DNA of 64,000 nucleotides from Blastochloris viridis (GCF_001402875.1 NZ_CP012946.1:1-64000); one strand, 5' to 3'; counted from the stretch's first letter, positions 28,763 through 38,420 are shown. The notes: generated by a model not told the origin, from the sequence alone. Program-made: numbers and translations.

Positions 28763-29758
28763 TTACCCCACCGCCCGGATCGCGGCGATGCGGGCGGTCA
28801 TGGTGGGGTGGGTGGAGAACCAGCTCAAGCCGTCCGGCGGGTCGAAGATGAACATCTGCTGGACCTCGTCGGCGACCGCGCCGACCTCGGGCTTGGCCTC
28901 GATCTTGGTCAGCGCCGACACCAGGGCGCCTGGGTTCTTGGTCAGCTCGATGGCGCCGGCGTCGGCCAGGAATTCGCGCTTGCGGGAGATGGCAAAGCGC
29001 AACGCCAGCGACACCAGCCGCGCCAGCCACAGCACCGTCACCGCCACCACCAGGAACATGAGAATCTGGCCGGCCTTCTTGCCGTTCCGCGAATAGGAGG
29101 CGCCGCGCATCAGCTGGGTGGCGAGTTCGGCGGCGAGGGCGAACACCCCGACGAACACCACCGAGACGATCAGCAGCCGGGTGTCGCGATTGATGACGTG
29201 GGTCATCTCGTGGGCCAGCACCGCCTCCAGCTCGCGGTCGTCGAGCGCGGCGAGCAGCCCTGAGGTGACGCCGACCACCGCGTTCCGCTCGCTCCAGCCG
29301 GTGGCAAAGGCGTTGAGGCCGGAGCTGTCGATCACCGCGACCTTGGGCGTCGGCAGCCCGCGCGAGATCGCAAGCGGCTCGATGAGCCGCCGCACCCGCC
29401 GCGCGCCCTCCGAGCTGTCGTCGAGCTTGGCGCCGGCCAACGCCAGGATCGCCGGCCGCTGCACCAGATAGGCGATGGCGAACCACAGCCCGGTTGCCGC
29501 CAGCACCACCGGGAGCGCCAGCGCGAACGCCTGGTTGGCGTCGGCCGGCGCGGAGCTGCCATCCTCGGTCACGATCAGCGCAAAGGCGTGGCACAGCACG
29601 AAGGTGACCGCGGCCATCAGCGCCGGGAATGCGATCAGCAGCAGCACGCTGCGCGAGTTGTTGCGCCAGATCCAGGTCTTGAGCCCGACCACGCCGGCCG
29701 GCAGCGGCCGCGGCGACGCCGCAGCGCTCGCCGCCGGGCCGAGCGGCCGGTCGCTCAT
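28763..29758 (-). CDS. htpX: M48 family zinc metalloprotease, HtpX-like
   Basis: 331-aa membrane-bound metallopeptidase acting in membrane protein quality control. Two N-terminal membrane helices precede the catalytic site H183-E-M-T-H187. Two more follow, and the third zinc ligand is the glutamate in RKREFLADAGAIEL. FATGWSERNAVVGVTSGLL is typical of HtpX. The ATG overlaps the lemA stop as ATGA, the widespread lemA-htpX pairing. It is not a full match to stress-type HtpX length, so the symbol is by family. Confidence 0.9.
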   Translation of the reverse strand: MSDRPLGPAASAAASPRPLPAGVVGLKTWIWRNNSRSVLLLIAFPALMAAVTFVLCHAFALIVTEDGSSAPADANQAFALALPVVLAATGLWFAIAYLVQRPAILALAGAKLDDSSEGARRVRRLIEPLAISRGLPTPKVAVIDSSGLNAFATGWSERNAVVGVTSGLLAALDDRELEAVLAHEMTHVINRDTRLLIVSVVFVGVFALAAELATQLMRGASYSRNGKKAGQILMFLVVAVTVLWLARLVSLALRFAISRKREFLADAGAIELTKNPGALVSALTKIEAKPEVGAVADEVQQMFIFDPPDGLSWFSTHPTMTARIAAIRAVG

Positions 29759-30315
29759 TTGAAGCTGACCTTGACCGGCTCGTTGATTTCGGCGGCGCGG
29801 TCGGCCGGCAGGTCATAGAACTGGGCGGGCGCGAAGCCGAGCCGCGTGGCGAACAGCACTGCCGGGATCTGCGCGATCGAGGCGTTGTACTCGCTGACCG
29901 AATTGTTGAGGAAGCGCCGCGCCGCGGCGATCTTGTCCTCGATGTCCATCAACTGGGTCTGCAGCGTCTGGAAATTGGCGCTGGCCTTGAGGTCGGGATA
30001 GGCCTCGGCCACCGCGATCAGCCCGCCCAGCGCCCGGCTGAGACCCGCTTCCGCCGCCATCTTTGCGGCCGGCGTGTCGGCCGCCGCCACCGCGGTGCGG
30101 GCCTCGGTGATCCTCTCAAGGACGCCCGATTCGTGCTGGGCGTAGCCCTTCACCGTCTCCACCAGCTGCGGCACCAGGTCGAAGCGCTGGCGCAGCTGCA
30201 CGTCGATGTCGCCTTCGGCGTTGTTGACCGCCTGCCGCAGCGCCACCAGGCGATTGTAGACCACCACCGCCCACAGCGCGGCCGCGACGATCACACCCAG
30301 AACGAGCCAACCCAT
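29755..30315 (-). CDS. lemA: LemA family protein
   Basis: 186-aa protein with one N-terminal membrane helix (about residues 1-20) and a long helical bundle: VYNRLVALRQAVNNAEGDIDVQLRQRFDLVPQLVETVKGYAQHE and ARRFLNNSVSEYN are strong LemA signatures. Function is uncertain; it is regularly co-transcribed with an M48 peptidase, as here. Start at MGWLVLGVIVAA (30315). The longer upstream frame runs into the divergent promoter region and is not supported. Confidence 0.94.
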   Translation of the reverse strand: MGWLVLGVIVAAALWAVVVYNRLVALRQAVNNAEGDIDVQLRQRFDLVPQLVETVKGYAQHESGVLERITEARTAVAAADTPAAKMAAEAGLSRALGGLIAVAEAYPDLKASANFQTLQTQLMDIEDKIAAARRFLNNSVSEYNASIAQIPAVLFATRLGFAPAQFYDLPADRAAEINEPVKVSFK

Positions 30316-30700
30316 GATCCATCCTCCGCTCCGACGTCGTTGCCGGCCAGTGCCGCCGGCCATGCCAACCACAGACGATGTCGCGCCCCGCGCCGACGGC
30401 TCCATTATAGCGGCGCCGCGCGCGCCGACAGGATCAAATCTTTCCCCTGCAAAGCGCTCGCGAGGTTGCCGATTTGCTAACCGTTTCGACCACAGTTTCA
30501 ACACGGTGTCGGCGGAGCTTGCCGACACTCCGCGCAAGGCCGCCTTCAGGGGCTGACACGGCAGCGCGCGTCCGTTCCAGGACGGTCCAAGGTCGCGACG
30601 GTCCAGGGTCGTCGGCGAGCGGATCGGGTTTGAGCGAGACGCGCGGCATGGCCGGCCGGTTCCGCGGCGGCAATCCCCCACTTTGGACAAGGGACCATCG
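30316..30700. promoter_or_regulatory. Divergent lemA/gapR intergenic region
   Basis: 385 bp between divergent start codons. An AT-rich stretch near 30428-30505 is the most promoter-like part. I recognise no operator, RNA gene or repeat. Confidence 0.4.
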
Positions 30701-30997
30701 ATGGCCGCATCCAGACCCGCCCGCCAAGCCGATACCGATATCACCGGCGAGGCCACCAATTTTGCCAAGGACCAGCTCAAGGCCATCGTCGAGCGCATCG
30801 AGCGCCTCGAGGAAGAGAAGAAGGCCATCGCCGACGACATCAAGGACGTGTTCGCCGAGGCCAAGGCCAACGGCTTCGACGTCAAGGCGCTGAAGGAGAT
30901 CCTGAAGCTGCGCAAGCAGGACCGCGACGAGCGCCAGGAGCACGAGGCGATCGTCGAGCTCTATATGGTCGCGCTCGGCATGATCCAGGGCGAGTGA
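30701..30997 (+). CDS. gapR: DUF2312 / GapR family nucleoid-associated protein
   Basis: 98-aa coiled-coil protein of the GapR family, which in Caulobacter binds overtwisted AT-rich DNA ahead of replication and transcription. The whole core is helical: [54 protein letters not shown] is close to the known family, and an acidic helix ends the protein. The start is the ATG at 30701; an in-frame ATG six codons upstream is an alternative. Confidence 0.92.
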   Translation: MAASRPARQADTDITGEATNFAKDQLKAIVERIERLEEEKKAIADDIKDVFAEAKANGFDVKALKEILKLRKQDRDERQEHEAIVELYMVALGMIQGE

Positions 30998-31240
30998 TCT
31001 GAAACCCGGCCGATCGGGCCGGGGTTCGCAGCCCTCTCGCCGAACGATCTCCCCTTCCAATCAAGGGTTTTCGGCCAGGCTGTGTCCGCTTTCACGAGGT
31101 GATCGGCCAAAGGCGGAATGAGCCAGCTTCCGGCGGATCGAGCCCGGACCGCTGTGTTCGACCGATGCTGCTGCCCCGGGCGCAAGGCTCAGCCGAGCCC
31201 GGGGCGCGGTTCTGGCTCCAGCCGGGAAGCAGCAAACAGC

Positions 31241-31273
31241 AAAACGCCGCCCGGCGAGGCCGGGCGGCGTTTT
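31241..31273. terminator. Bidirectional intrinsic terminator, rpmB side
   Basis: A 14-bp stem, 31241-31254 with 31260-31273 (loop CGAGG), is flanked by AAAA and TTTT, so it works on either strand. It lies 26 nt past the rpmB stop. The gapR side of this 302-bp gap (30998-31240) shows no gene. Confidence 0.9.
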
Positions 31274-31299
31274 GTCAACCGAACTGAATTCGCGAAATC

Positions 31300-31590
31300 T
31301 CAGGCCGCGACGACCTGGGCCTTCTCGACGGCGCGCTTCATCTCGAGCGCACGCGGCGAGAGTTCCTCGGCCCGCGCCTTGACCAGGAAGGCGTCGAAGC
31401 CACCGCGGTGGTCGACGGTCTTGATCGCGTTGGCGGACACCCGCAGTCGCACTTCGCGGCCGAGCACATCGGACCGGAACGTGACATTGCACAGGTTCGG
31501 CAGGAACCGCCGCTTGGTCTTTCGGTTCGAGTGGCTCACCTTGTGACCCACCAGAACCGCTTTGCCGGTCAGATCGCAACGCCGGGACAT
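31300..31590 (-). CDS. rpmB: 50S ribosomal protein L28
   Basis: 96-aa L28 with the diagnostic N-terminus [32 protein letters not shown] and the [14 protein letters not shown] motif. The lone cysteine in the N-terminal CDLTGK is not the zinc-ribbon form, so this is the Zn-independent type. It is a single-gene unit ending in a strong terminator, divergent from the DUF3108 gene. Confidence 0.98.
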   Translation of the reverse strand: MSRRCDLTGKAVLVGHKVSHSNRKTKRRFLPNLCNVTFRSDVLGREVRLRVSANAIKTVDHRGGFDAFLVKARAEELSPRALEMKRAVEKAQVVAA

Positions 31591-31784
31591 GTCACAACCT
31601 CAATGAGGCCGCTCCAATGCGGCGGCCGTCTCAAACTCGTCATAGGGAGAGTGGGCGTATAATCATCTGGATCCGGCGCGTCAAGCGCGTTGGCGCCCGG
31701 CGCTGCCGCCAGCGCAGTTTCCGTGACAGACGGGGCGGGTCTGCGGCACAGTTCTGCCGGATTTGCGTCGCACCGGGGGATGTC

Positions 31785-32672
31785 ATGCTGTCATTCGTCC
31801 TGCCAGGAATCCGACCAGCCCGCCAACCCGGTGCGCGCCTCGCCGCCATCGCCGCCATGATCGCCGTATTGCCGGCGGCGGGGTCGGCGGCGGCCGGCGA
31901 CAGCAAGGTGATCGCGCAATACGAGGTCACGTTGGCCGGCATTGAGATCGGCAAGGCCGCGTTCGTCGTCGACATCAACGCCAACACCTTCACCACGGTA
32001 TCGAACGCCAAGGTGACCGGCGTCGCCCAGATCGTCGCCGAGGGCAAAGGCCGCGCCGGCGCCCGCGGCACGCTGGTCAAGGACAAGCTCCAGCCGGGCT
32101 CGTTCGCCCTCACCGCCGACAGCGACAGTCGCCACCTCGAAATCCAGTTCGGCTTCGACAAGGCCGGCGCGGTCAAGAATCTCCAGGTCACGCCGACGCC
32201 GCAGCCGCGGCCGGACCGGCTGGAGGTGACCGATGCCCACCGCCGCAACGTGCTCGACCCGATGAGCGCGACGCTGTTCGCGGTGCCCGGCACCGGCGAC
32301 GTGATCGGGCCGGAGGCGTGCAACCGCGTGCTGCCGATCTTCGATGGCGTGGCGCGCTACGACCTGACCCTCAGCTACGCCCGCCAGGATACGGTCGCCG
32401 CCAAGGGCTTCAGCGGCACCGCGGTGGTGTGCCAGGTCGCCTTCAAGGCGGTCGCCGGCCACCGGCTCGGGCGCAAAGACATCGAGTACATGGAGGCCAA
32501 CAACGACATCTCGGTGTGGCTGGTCCCGGTCGCCGGCAGCCGGGTGCTGGTGCCGTTCAGAATCTCGGTGGCGACCAAGGTCGGCACCTGCGTGATCGAG
32601 GCGAAAAGCTTCTCGACCCAGCACACCGAGGCCCGCGCCGCGGTGCCGGCCGAGGGCGGGACGGCGCGCTGA
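31785..32672 (+). CDS. DUF3108 domain protein, exported
   Basis: 295-aa protein with a probable N-terminal signal sequence (LAAIAAMIAVLPAAGSAAAGD, residues ~21-41). It is followed by a beta-rich DUF3108 domain: YEVTLAGIEIGKAAFVVDI, then RRNVLDPMSATLFAVPG and CNRVLPIFDGVARYDLTLSY. The family is thought to be periplasmic and LolA/LppX-like in fold; no function is established. The start is ATG 31785; the frame remains open upstream to 31617, but that leader overlaps the rpmB promoter zone. Confidence 0.85.
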   Translation: MLSFVLPGIRPARQPGARLAAIAAMIAVLPAAGSAAAGDSKVIAQYEVTLAGIEIGKAAFVVDINANTFTTVSNAKVTGVAQIVAEGKGRAGARGTLVKDKLQPGSFALTADSDSRHLEIQFGFDKAGAVKNLQVTPTPQPRPDRLEVTDAHRRNVLDPMSATLFAVPGTGDVIGPEACNRVLPIFDGVARYDLTLSYARQDTVAAKGFSGTAVVCQVAFKAVAGHRLGRKDIEYMEANNDISVWLVPVAGSRVLVPFRISVATKVGTCVIEAKSFSTQHTEARAAVPAEGGTAR

Positions 32673-33000
32673 CGGCGCGCCAAGGTCGTCGCGATCGCCC
32701 GGACACCGCCGCGGCAGGTCTGTGTTCGAACACCGGGCCGGCCTTTGGCGTCTTTGCGACCGGCGCCGCCGCCGGCGGGCGGTCGCGACCCCTCGCGATT
32801 GCGCCGCGGCACCCTAGATAAGGGGCGGCGGCCGGCGGGAACGAAGGATGATTTCCGCCGGGTCGTCGATTCGGCCCCGGTTCGTTCGGGGGTCGTTCCG
32901 TTTCGTCGCGCAATCGCGGCGGCGGCCGTCCCATCGGCGTCGCGATATGATACAAGCGAGGCGAGCCCCGGGTTCTTTGCGCGCCGAGTAACGACCGCCC
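32673..33000. other. Intergenic region before the helicase gene
   Basis: 328 bp with no supported gene. It presumably holds the helicase promoter; an AT-richer segment lies near 32940-32960. No terminator with a T-run is visible after the DUF3108 gene. Confidence 0.4.
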
Positions 33001-36000
33001 GTGTCCCAGTTTCTTTCTTCGGTCCTTCCTCCGTCCCTGCGCGCCCGCGGTGTCACCGCTGTGCTCGGGCCGACCAACACCGGCAAGACCCGGCTGGCGA
33101 TCGAGCGCATGTTGGCGCACCCGACCGGCTTGATCGGCCTGCCGCTGCGTCTGCTCGCGCGCGAGGTCTACGGCCACATCGTCAGTCGCATTGGCGAGCG
33201 CGAGGTGGCGCTGGTCACCGGCGAGGAGAAGATCAAGCCGCCCAACCCGCGCTACTGGGTCGCCACCGTCGAAGCGATGCCGCGCGACCTCGACGTGTCG
33301 TTCGTCGCCATCGACGAGATCCAGCTCGCCGCCGATTTCGAGCGCGGCCACGTGTTCTGCGACCGTTTCCTCAACCGCCGCGGCCGCGACGAGACGCTGG
33401 TGCTGGGGGCCGCCACCATGCGCCCGCTGGTGGAGCGGCTGCTGCCGGGTGTCACCGTGGTGCAGCGGCCGCGGCTGTCGCAACTGGTCTATGCCGGCGA
33501 GAAGAAATTGACGCGGCTGCCGCCGCGGTCCGCCATCGTCGCGTTCTCGGCCGAGGAAGTTTACGCCATCGCCGAGCTGATCCGTCGCCAGCAAGGCGGC
33601 GCCGCGGTGGTGCTGGGCGCGCTCAGCCCGCGCACCCGCAACGCCCAGGTTGCGCTCTACCAGTCGGGCGACGTCGACTATCTGGTGGCGACCGATGCCA
33701 TCGGCATGGGCCTCAACCTCGACGTCGACCACGTCGCCTTCGCCTCCGACCGTAAATTCGACGGCTACCAGTACCGCCGGCTGTCGCCGGCCGAACTGGC
33801 GCAGGTGGCCGGCCGCGCCGGCCGGGCGATGCGGGACGGCACCTTCGGCGTCACCGGCCGCTGCGCGCCGTTTGAGACGGAGCTGGTGGAACAGCTCGAA
33901 AGTCATAGTTTCGAGCCGGCCAAGGTTCTACAGTGGCGCAACACGCACCTGGACTTCGGCTCGCTGGCGGCGTTGCAGATGTCCTTGGCGCGTGTACCTG
34001 CCGAACCCGGCTTGACGCGGGCGCCGGTGGCGGAGGATGTGCTGGTTCTGGAGGCTGCGGTTCGTGACGGTGAAGTACGGGAAGTGGCCCGGACGCGCGA
34101 GGCGGTCGCCCGGTTGTGGGACTGTTGCCAGGTTCCCGACTATCGCAAGATTGCGCCAGCCGCCCACGCCGAGCTGTGCACGACCCTCTATGGTTTCCTG
34201 CAGCGGAACGGTAGTGTTCCTGCGGACTGGTTCGCCCGACAGCTGGCGCTCGCCGATCGTACCGACGGCGATATCGATACGTTGTCGACGCGAATCGCCC
34301 ATATGCGGACCTGGACATTCGTGGCCAATCGGCCCGATTGGCTTAAAGATCCGGAATATTGGCAGGCCATCACTCGCGGGCTCGAGGACAAGCTGTCTGA
34401 CGCCCTTCATGAGCGACTCACCCAGCGATTTGTCGACCGCCGCACCAGCGTGCTGATGCGGCGCCTCAGAGAAAATACAATGCTCGAGACCGAAATCAGC
34501 AAGACCGGCGATGTGTTGGTAGAAGGCCACCGGATCGGCCACCTTCAAGGCTTCCATTTCGCACCGGAAGCCAGCACCGCCGGCCCGGACGCTCGGGCGT
34601 TGCGTGCCGCCTCGGCCAAGGCGCTCGCCGGCGAGATCGATCAGCGCGCGGCGCGATTTGGCGAGGCGCGCGACGAATCGATCGTGCTCGCCGCCGATGG
34701 CACCGTGCGGTGGCTGGGCGAGGCGATCGCCCGCATCCTGTCCGGCGACGACGTGCTGAAGCCGCGGACCCGGCTGATCGCCGACGAGCAGCTCACCGGC
34801 GCGGCGCGCGATCAGGTTCAGGCCCGGCTCGACCTGTGGCTCGCTGCCCATATCGAAAAGCTGCTGGGGCCGCTGCTCGCCCTGGTCAATGCCGAGGACA
34901 TCACCGGCATCGCCCGCGGCGTCGCCTTCCAGATCGCCGAAGCGCTCGGCGTGCTGGAGCGGCAGCGCGTCGCCGACGATGTCAAGGGCCTCGACCAGAC
35001 CTCCCGCGCGGTGCTGCGCAAATACGGCGTGCGGTTCGGCGCCCACCACCTCTATCTGCCCGCGCTGCTGAAGCCGGCGCCGCGCGCGCTGGCGCTGCAG
35101 CTGTGGGCGCTCAAGCACGGCGGTCTGGAGCAGAAGGGCCTCGACACCCTGCCGCACCTCGCCGCCTCCGGCCGCACCTCGATTCCGGTCGATCACGAGG
35201 TGCAGAAGGCGCTCTACCGCGCCGTCGGCTATCGGGTGGTCGGCGAGCGCGCGGTGCGCGTCGACATTCTGGAGCGTCTCGCCGACCTGATCCGGCCGGC
35301 GCTGGCGTGGCGGCCGGCTGCACCCGGGGCCAAGCCGCCGGGCGCGGTCGACGGCACCGGTTTCACCGTCACCGTCGGCATGACCTCGCTGGTCGGGTGC
35401 TCCGGTGACGATTTTGCCTCGATCCTCAAGGCGCTGGGCTATCGCATGGAGCGGCGGGCGCCGCCGCCGGAGGCCGCACCGGTCGAGACCGCGCCGGCCG
35501 ATGGCGCGCTGGTCGAGACCGCGGCCGAGTCGGATGCGGAAACCGCCGGTGCCGACGCCGAGGCGCCCAGCGAGGGGTCGGCGACCCCACCGGAGGAGAT
35601 TCCGGCTGAGGACGACGCGACGGAGACCGCTGCACTGGCCGAAGCGGCGGAGACCTCCGTCCAGCCCGACGGCGAGGAGTCCGAAACCTCCGTCGCCGAG
35701 GCCGATGCCGCGGAGCCCGAGGCGCCGGCCGTCGAGGCGGCGGGCGATCCCGCTGCGGCGGCGAGTGACGAGACACCGGTTGAGACAACAGCCGTGGCAA
35801 CCGCCGAAGCGGGCGATGCGGAGGCCACGCCGGCCGACCCGGCGATGATCGAAGTTTGGCGCGTCGGCGGCCGGCACGAGGCGCGGCGGCCGCGCCATGC
35901 CCCGGGCGAAGGCCGCGGCCGCCCGCCGCGGCGGGCCCCGGCCGAGGCGCCTGCGACCCCCGGCGAGGCCGCGCCGGCTGAGCCCGATGCGTCGCGGCCC

Positions 36001-36333
36001 CGCCGGTTCGACCGGCCGCGGCCCGATCAGCGCCGCCGGCCGGACGGTGAGCCGGGCCGGGAGCGACCCGAGCGCAGCGAACGGCCGGAGCGGGGCGAGC
36101 GGTTCGGCCGCGGCCCGGCGCCGGGACGGCCCGACCGTGGCGAGGGCCGCGGCGAAGGCCGAGGTGAGGGGCGGGGCGGTCCGCGTCGCGACGACCGGCC
36201 GCGTGGACCCAACGCGGAGCGGCCGCGTTACGAATCGCGGGCCGATCGCCGCGAGGACAAGCCGGTGGACCCGGATTCGCCGTTCGCCAAGCTGGCGATC
36301 CTCAAGGCCCGCATGGAGGCGGACAAGCCGTGA
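33001..36333 (+). CDS. SUV3-like DEAD/DEAH-type RNA helicase with long disordered tail
   Basis: 1110-aa superfamily 2 helicase. Walker A GPTNTGKT is at 23-30, motif II DEIQ at 104-107, and motif VI QVAGRAGR near 267-275, in the order of mitochondrial SUV3. The middle (about 330-810) is helical and carries the SUV3 C-terminal region. Residues about 818-960 are an acidic Ala/Glu/Pro-rich tract, and about 960-1090 an Arg/Gly/Pro-rich tract with repeated GEGRGE units, ending FAKLAILKARMEADKP. Start is GTG at 33001. A role in RNA turnover is inferred from SUV3; bacterial partners are not shown here. Confidence 0.92.
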   Translation: MSQFLSSVLPPSLRARGVTAVLGPTNTGKTRLAIERMLAHPTGLIGLPLRLLAREVYGHIVSRIGEREVALVTGEEKIKPPNPRYWVATVEAMPRDLDVSFVAIDEIQLAADFERGHVFCDRFLNRRGRDETLVLGAATMRPLVERLLPGVTVVQRPRLSQLVYAGEKKLTRLPPRSAIVAFSAEEVYAIAELIRRQQGGAAVVLGALSPRTRNAQVALYQSGDVDYLVATDAIGMGLNLDVDHVAFASDRKFDGYQYRRLSPAELAQVAGRAGRAMRDGTFGVTGRCAPFETELVEQLESHSFEPAKVLQWRNTHLDFGSLAALQMSLARVPAEPGLTRAPVAEDVLVLEAAVRDGEVREVARTREAVARLWDCCQVPDYRKIAPAAHAELCTTLYGFLQRNGSVPADWFARQLALADRTDGDIDTLSTRIAHMRTWTFVANRPDWLKDPEYWQAITRGLEDKLSDALHERLTQRFVDRRTSVLMRRLRENTMLETEISKTGDVLVEGHRIGHLQGFHFAPEASTAGPDARALRAASAKALAGEIDQRAARFGEARDESIVLAADGTVRWLGEAIARILSGDDVLKPRTRLIADEQLTGAARDQVQARLDLWLAAHIEKLLGPLLALVNAEDITGIARGVAFQIAEALGVLERQRVADDVKGLDQTSRAVLRKYGVRFGAHHLYLPALLKPAPRALALQLWALKHGGLEQKGLDTLPHLAASGRTSIPVDHEVQKALYRAVGYRVVGERAVRVDILERLADLIRPALAWRPAAPGAKPPGAVDGTGFTVTVGMTSLVGCSGDDFASILKALGYRMERRAPPPEAAPVETAPADGALVETAAESDAETAGADAEAPSEGSATPPEEIPAEDDATETAALAEAAETSVQPDGEESETSVAEADAAEPEAPAVEAAGDPAAAASDETPVETTAVATAEAGDAEATPADPAMIEVWRVGGRHEARRPRHAPGEGRGRPPRRAPAEAPATPGEAAPAEPDASRPRRFDRPRPDQRRRPDGEPGRERPERSERPERGERFGRGPAPGRPDRGEGRGEGRGEGRGGPRRDDRPRGPNAERPRYESRADRREDKPVDPDSPFAKLAILKARMEADKP

Positions 36334-36412
36334 CACGCCGGGGGTGCGGCGCGAGCTGACACGGTTTGCGCGCCGCTCCGCGCTGCGGTGGGAACTGAGT
36401 GATGGGCCGGTC

Positions 36413-36697
36413 ATGAGCGAGGCGGTCGGTCGCGAATCAGCTCAGCGCATTGATCGCTGGCTGTGTCACGCTCGCATCGTCCGCACCCGCGCCGACGCGG
36501 CGGACTTGGTCCGGGCCGGCTACGTTCGCGTCAACGGGGTGCGGGTGGCGGGCGTCACCCGCACCGTGCATCCCGGCGACATCATCACGGTTGCGCTCGA
36601 CCGCGGTCCGCGGCTATTGCGGGTGCTCGGGTTTGCGGCACGGCGCGGCAGCGCGGACGAGGCGCGGGGTCTGGTCGAGGACATCACGAAAACCTGA
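36413..36697 (+). CDS. S4-domain RNA-binding protein, HslR-like
   Basis: 94-aa protein consisting of an S4 domain: RIDRWLCHARIVRTRADAADLVRAGYVRVNGVRV, followed by HPGDIITVALDRGPRLLRVLGF. HslR-type proteins bind stalled 50S-nascent-chain complexes under heat stress. It begins 79 nt after the helicase and lies in the same strand block as CarD and RpoH. Start ATG 36413 (MSEAVGRES); a much longer upstream frame is a shadow of the helicase tail. Confidence 0.9.
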   Translation: MSEAVGRESAQRIDRWLCHARIVRTRADAADLVRAGYVRVNGVRVAGVTRTVHPGDIITVALDRGPRLLRVLGFAARRGSADEARGLVEDITKT

Positions 36698-36857
36698 CCC
36701 GGGCCGCGAGCTTTCCCGAGTGCCATGCGCTGGTCGCATGCCGCCGGCCTGCTTTCACCGGACGGAACGCTTCGGACTTGCCGGCGCAGGCGGCCTCGGC
36801 TAGGGGGTGTCCGAAAACCGACAAATGCCGGCTGTCACCCGCGTCTCAGGGGCTGAA

Positions 36858-37193
36858 ATGAGCTACGTCGTTACCGAGAATTGCATCAAGTGCAAGTATA
36901 TGGATTGCGTGGAAGTGTGTCCGGTCGACTGCTTCTACGAGGGCGAGAACATGCTCGTCATCAACCCGGACGAATGCATCGACTGCGGCGTGTGTGAGCC
37001 GGAGTGCCCGGCGGAGGCGATCAAGCCCGACACCGAGCCGGACCTCGACGGGTGGCTGGCGTTGAATGCGCAGTATGCAAAGGAATGGCCCAACGTTACG
37101 ATGAAACGTGAGCCGCCGGCCGACGCCAAGGATTGGGACGGCATTGCGGGCAAAAAAGCACAGTTTTCATCAAATCCTGGCGAAGGCGACTGA
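36858..37193 (+). CDS. fdxA: 7Fe ferredoxin FdxA
   Basis: 111-aa ferredoxin with one 3Fe-4S and one 4Fe-4S cluster. The ligand pattern equals Azotobacter FdI shifted by one: C9, C17 and C50 for the 3Fe cluster; C21, C40, C43 and C46 for the 4Fe cluster. A non-ligand C12 also matches. The C-terminal extension ([16 protein letters not shown]) is normal for the type. Start at MSYVVTENC (36858), favoured over an ATG 17 codons upstream. It has its own terminator. Confidence 0.95.
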   Translation: MSYVVTENCIKCKYMDCVEVCPVDCFYEGENMLVINPDECIDCGVCEPECPAEAIKPDTEPDLDGWLALNAQYAKEWPNVTMKREPPADAKDWDGIAGKKAQFSSNPGEGD

Positions 37194-37292
37194 GGTTGCC
37201 GACAGGCCTGCGCGCAGGAAGTCCAAATATCTTTGATTTTTTTCGCTGTTCGTGATACGGTCACAGAACAGTCGGACTTCTTCGCGCTGAAG

Positions 37293-37316
37293 CGCTCCCA
37301 TGTGGAGCGTTTTTTT
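37293..37316 (+). terminator. Intrinsic terminator after fdxA
   Basis: Stem CGCTCC/GGAGCG (37293-37298 with 37304-37309, loop CATGT) followed by seven Ts. It lies 100 nt after the fdxA stop. The remainder of the 37194-37542 gap carries the carD promoter and no other feature I can name. Confidence 0.8.
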
Positions 37317-37542
37317 CGGATCTCGGATCAGTGAAATCTGAAACGTCTCCGGTGGCGGCTCGCGCTGTTGCGCGATGGTCGGCTCGGGGGCGGGCAAGTT
37401 TGGCTGCCGGCTGCTCGGGCTCCCCTGAGGAAACAGATTTCCCAAGGGCGGGCAGTCTCTCTGGCGCGCCATTGGGTGCATCGTTGAGGGATTTTAGGCC
37501 GCCTCGCGCCAGCGCCGGCCAAATCCAGGAGTGTGAAAGCGC

Positions 37543-38145
37543 ATGACCGCCAAGAAGACGGCCGCGGCTCAGACCCGTCATGGCTTCAAGACGAATGAGT
37601 TCATCGTCTATCCGGCTCACGGCGTCGGCCAGATCGTTGCCATCGAAGAGCAGGAAGTCGCCGGTTTCAAGCTTGAACTGTTCGTCATCGCCTTCGACAA
37701 GGAGAAGATGAAGCTGCGAGTCCCGACCAGCAAGGCCGTGGCCGTGGGGATGCGCAAGCTCGCCGAAGGAAACGTGGTCAAGAAAGGGCTCGATACCCTG
37801 AAGGGCCGTGCCCGCATCAAGCGCACCATGTGGTCGCGCCGCGCCCAGGAATACGAGGCGAAGATCAATTCCGGCGATCTCGTCGCCATCGCCGAAGTCG
37901 TGCGCGATCTTTACCGCTCCGAACAGCAGCCTGAGCAGTCCTACTCCGAACGCCAGCTGTTCGAGCAGGCGCTCGACCGCATGGCCCGCGAGATCGCAGC
38001 GGTCGAAGACCTCACCGAAACCGAGGCGATCAAGCGCATCGAAGCGCAGCTCGCCAAGGGGCCGCGCCGCGGCGGCAAGGCCGAAGATGCGGAGCCCGAG
38101 GCGGAAGACACCGCCGAGACCGAGACCGCAGCCGAAGCGGCCTGA
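37543..38145 (+). CDS. carD: CarD family transcriptional regulator
   Basis: 200-aa CarD/CdnL-type protein that binds RNA polymerase beta and stabilises open complexes. The N-terminal RNAP-interaction domain is present (FIVYPAHGVGQIVAIEEQEVAGFKLELFVI). The helical C-terminal DNA-binding part contains WSRRAQEYEAKINSGD and SYSERQLFEQALDRMA. An acidic Glu/Ala tail of about 25 residues ends the protein. It sits upstream of rpoH, an arrangement I recall from Bradyrhizobium relatives. Monocistronic with its own terminator. Confidence 0.94.
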   Translation: MTAKKTAAAQTRHGFKTNEFIVYPAHGVGQIVAIEEQEVAGFKLELFVIAFDKEKMKLRVPTSKAVAVGMRKLAEGNVVKKGLDTLKGRARIKRTMWSRRAQEYEAKINSGDLVAIAEVVRDLYRSEQQPEQSYSERQLFEQALDRMAREIAAVEDLTETEAIKRIEAQLAKGPRRGGKAEDAEPEAEDTAETETAAEAA

Positions 38146-38194
38146 TCGTCCGCAGCGGCGATCATCCGCCGGCGAGCGCTCGACCGATCCAACG

Positions 38195-38226
38195 AACTCC
38201 GGCCCTCGCGGCCGGAGTTTTGTTTT
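38195..38226 (+). terminator. Intrinsic terminator after carD
   Basis: A 10-bp stem AACTCCGGCC/GGCCGGAGTT (38195-38204 with 38210-38219, loop CTCGC) is followed by a T-rich tail (TTGTTTT). Confidence 0.9.
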
Positions 38227-38352
38227 GGCGGCGGCGTCGGAGAAGGTGCGCGGCGGCGCCGACCCGCGCGGCGGAACGCGGCAGCAGGGGTCCGGGCATG
38301 CGCCGATCTGATAACTGCTGCCTTTGAGCCTGACCTTCCACCAACGCCAGCT

Positions 38353-38398
38353 CGCCTCATCCTGAGCCCGCGAAAGCGGGGGTCCGAAGGATGAGGCG
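38353..38398. repeat. Palindromic repeat, CCTCATCCT/AGGATGAGG type
   Basis: Perfect 11-bp arms CGCCTCATCCT/AGGATGAGGCG (38353-38363 with 38388-38398) enclose a second hairpin CCCGC-GAAA-GCGGG (38368-38381). This nested form is typical of intergenic repeat families in this bacterial group. Confidence 0.7.
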
Positions 38399-38420
38399 GA
38401 CTTTAGAGCCGAGGTCGGCC

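Noticed and set aside
25653..29816. A 1387-codon open frame on the minus strand
   Set aside because: It runs antisense through dapF and mtaB and in another frame through htpX. It is Arg/His/Ala-rich with no recognisable domain, as expected for a stop-poor shadow in high-GC DNA.
33928..36414. An 828-codon minus-strand frame
   Set aside because: Antisense to the SUV3-like helicase; no motifs, composition of a shadow frame.
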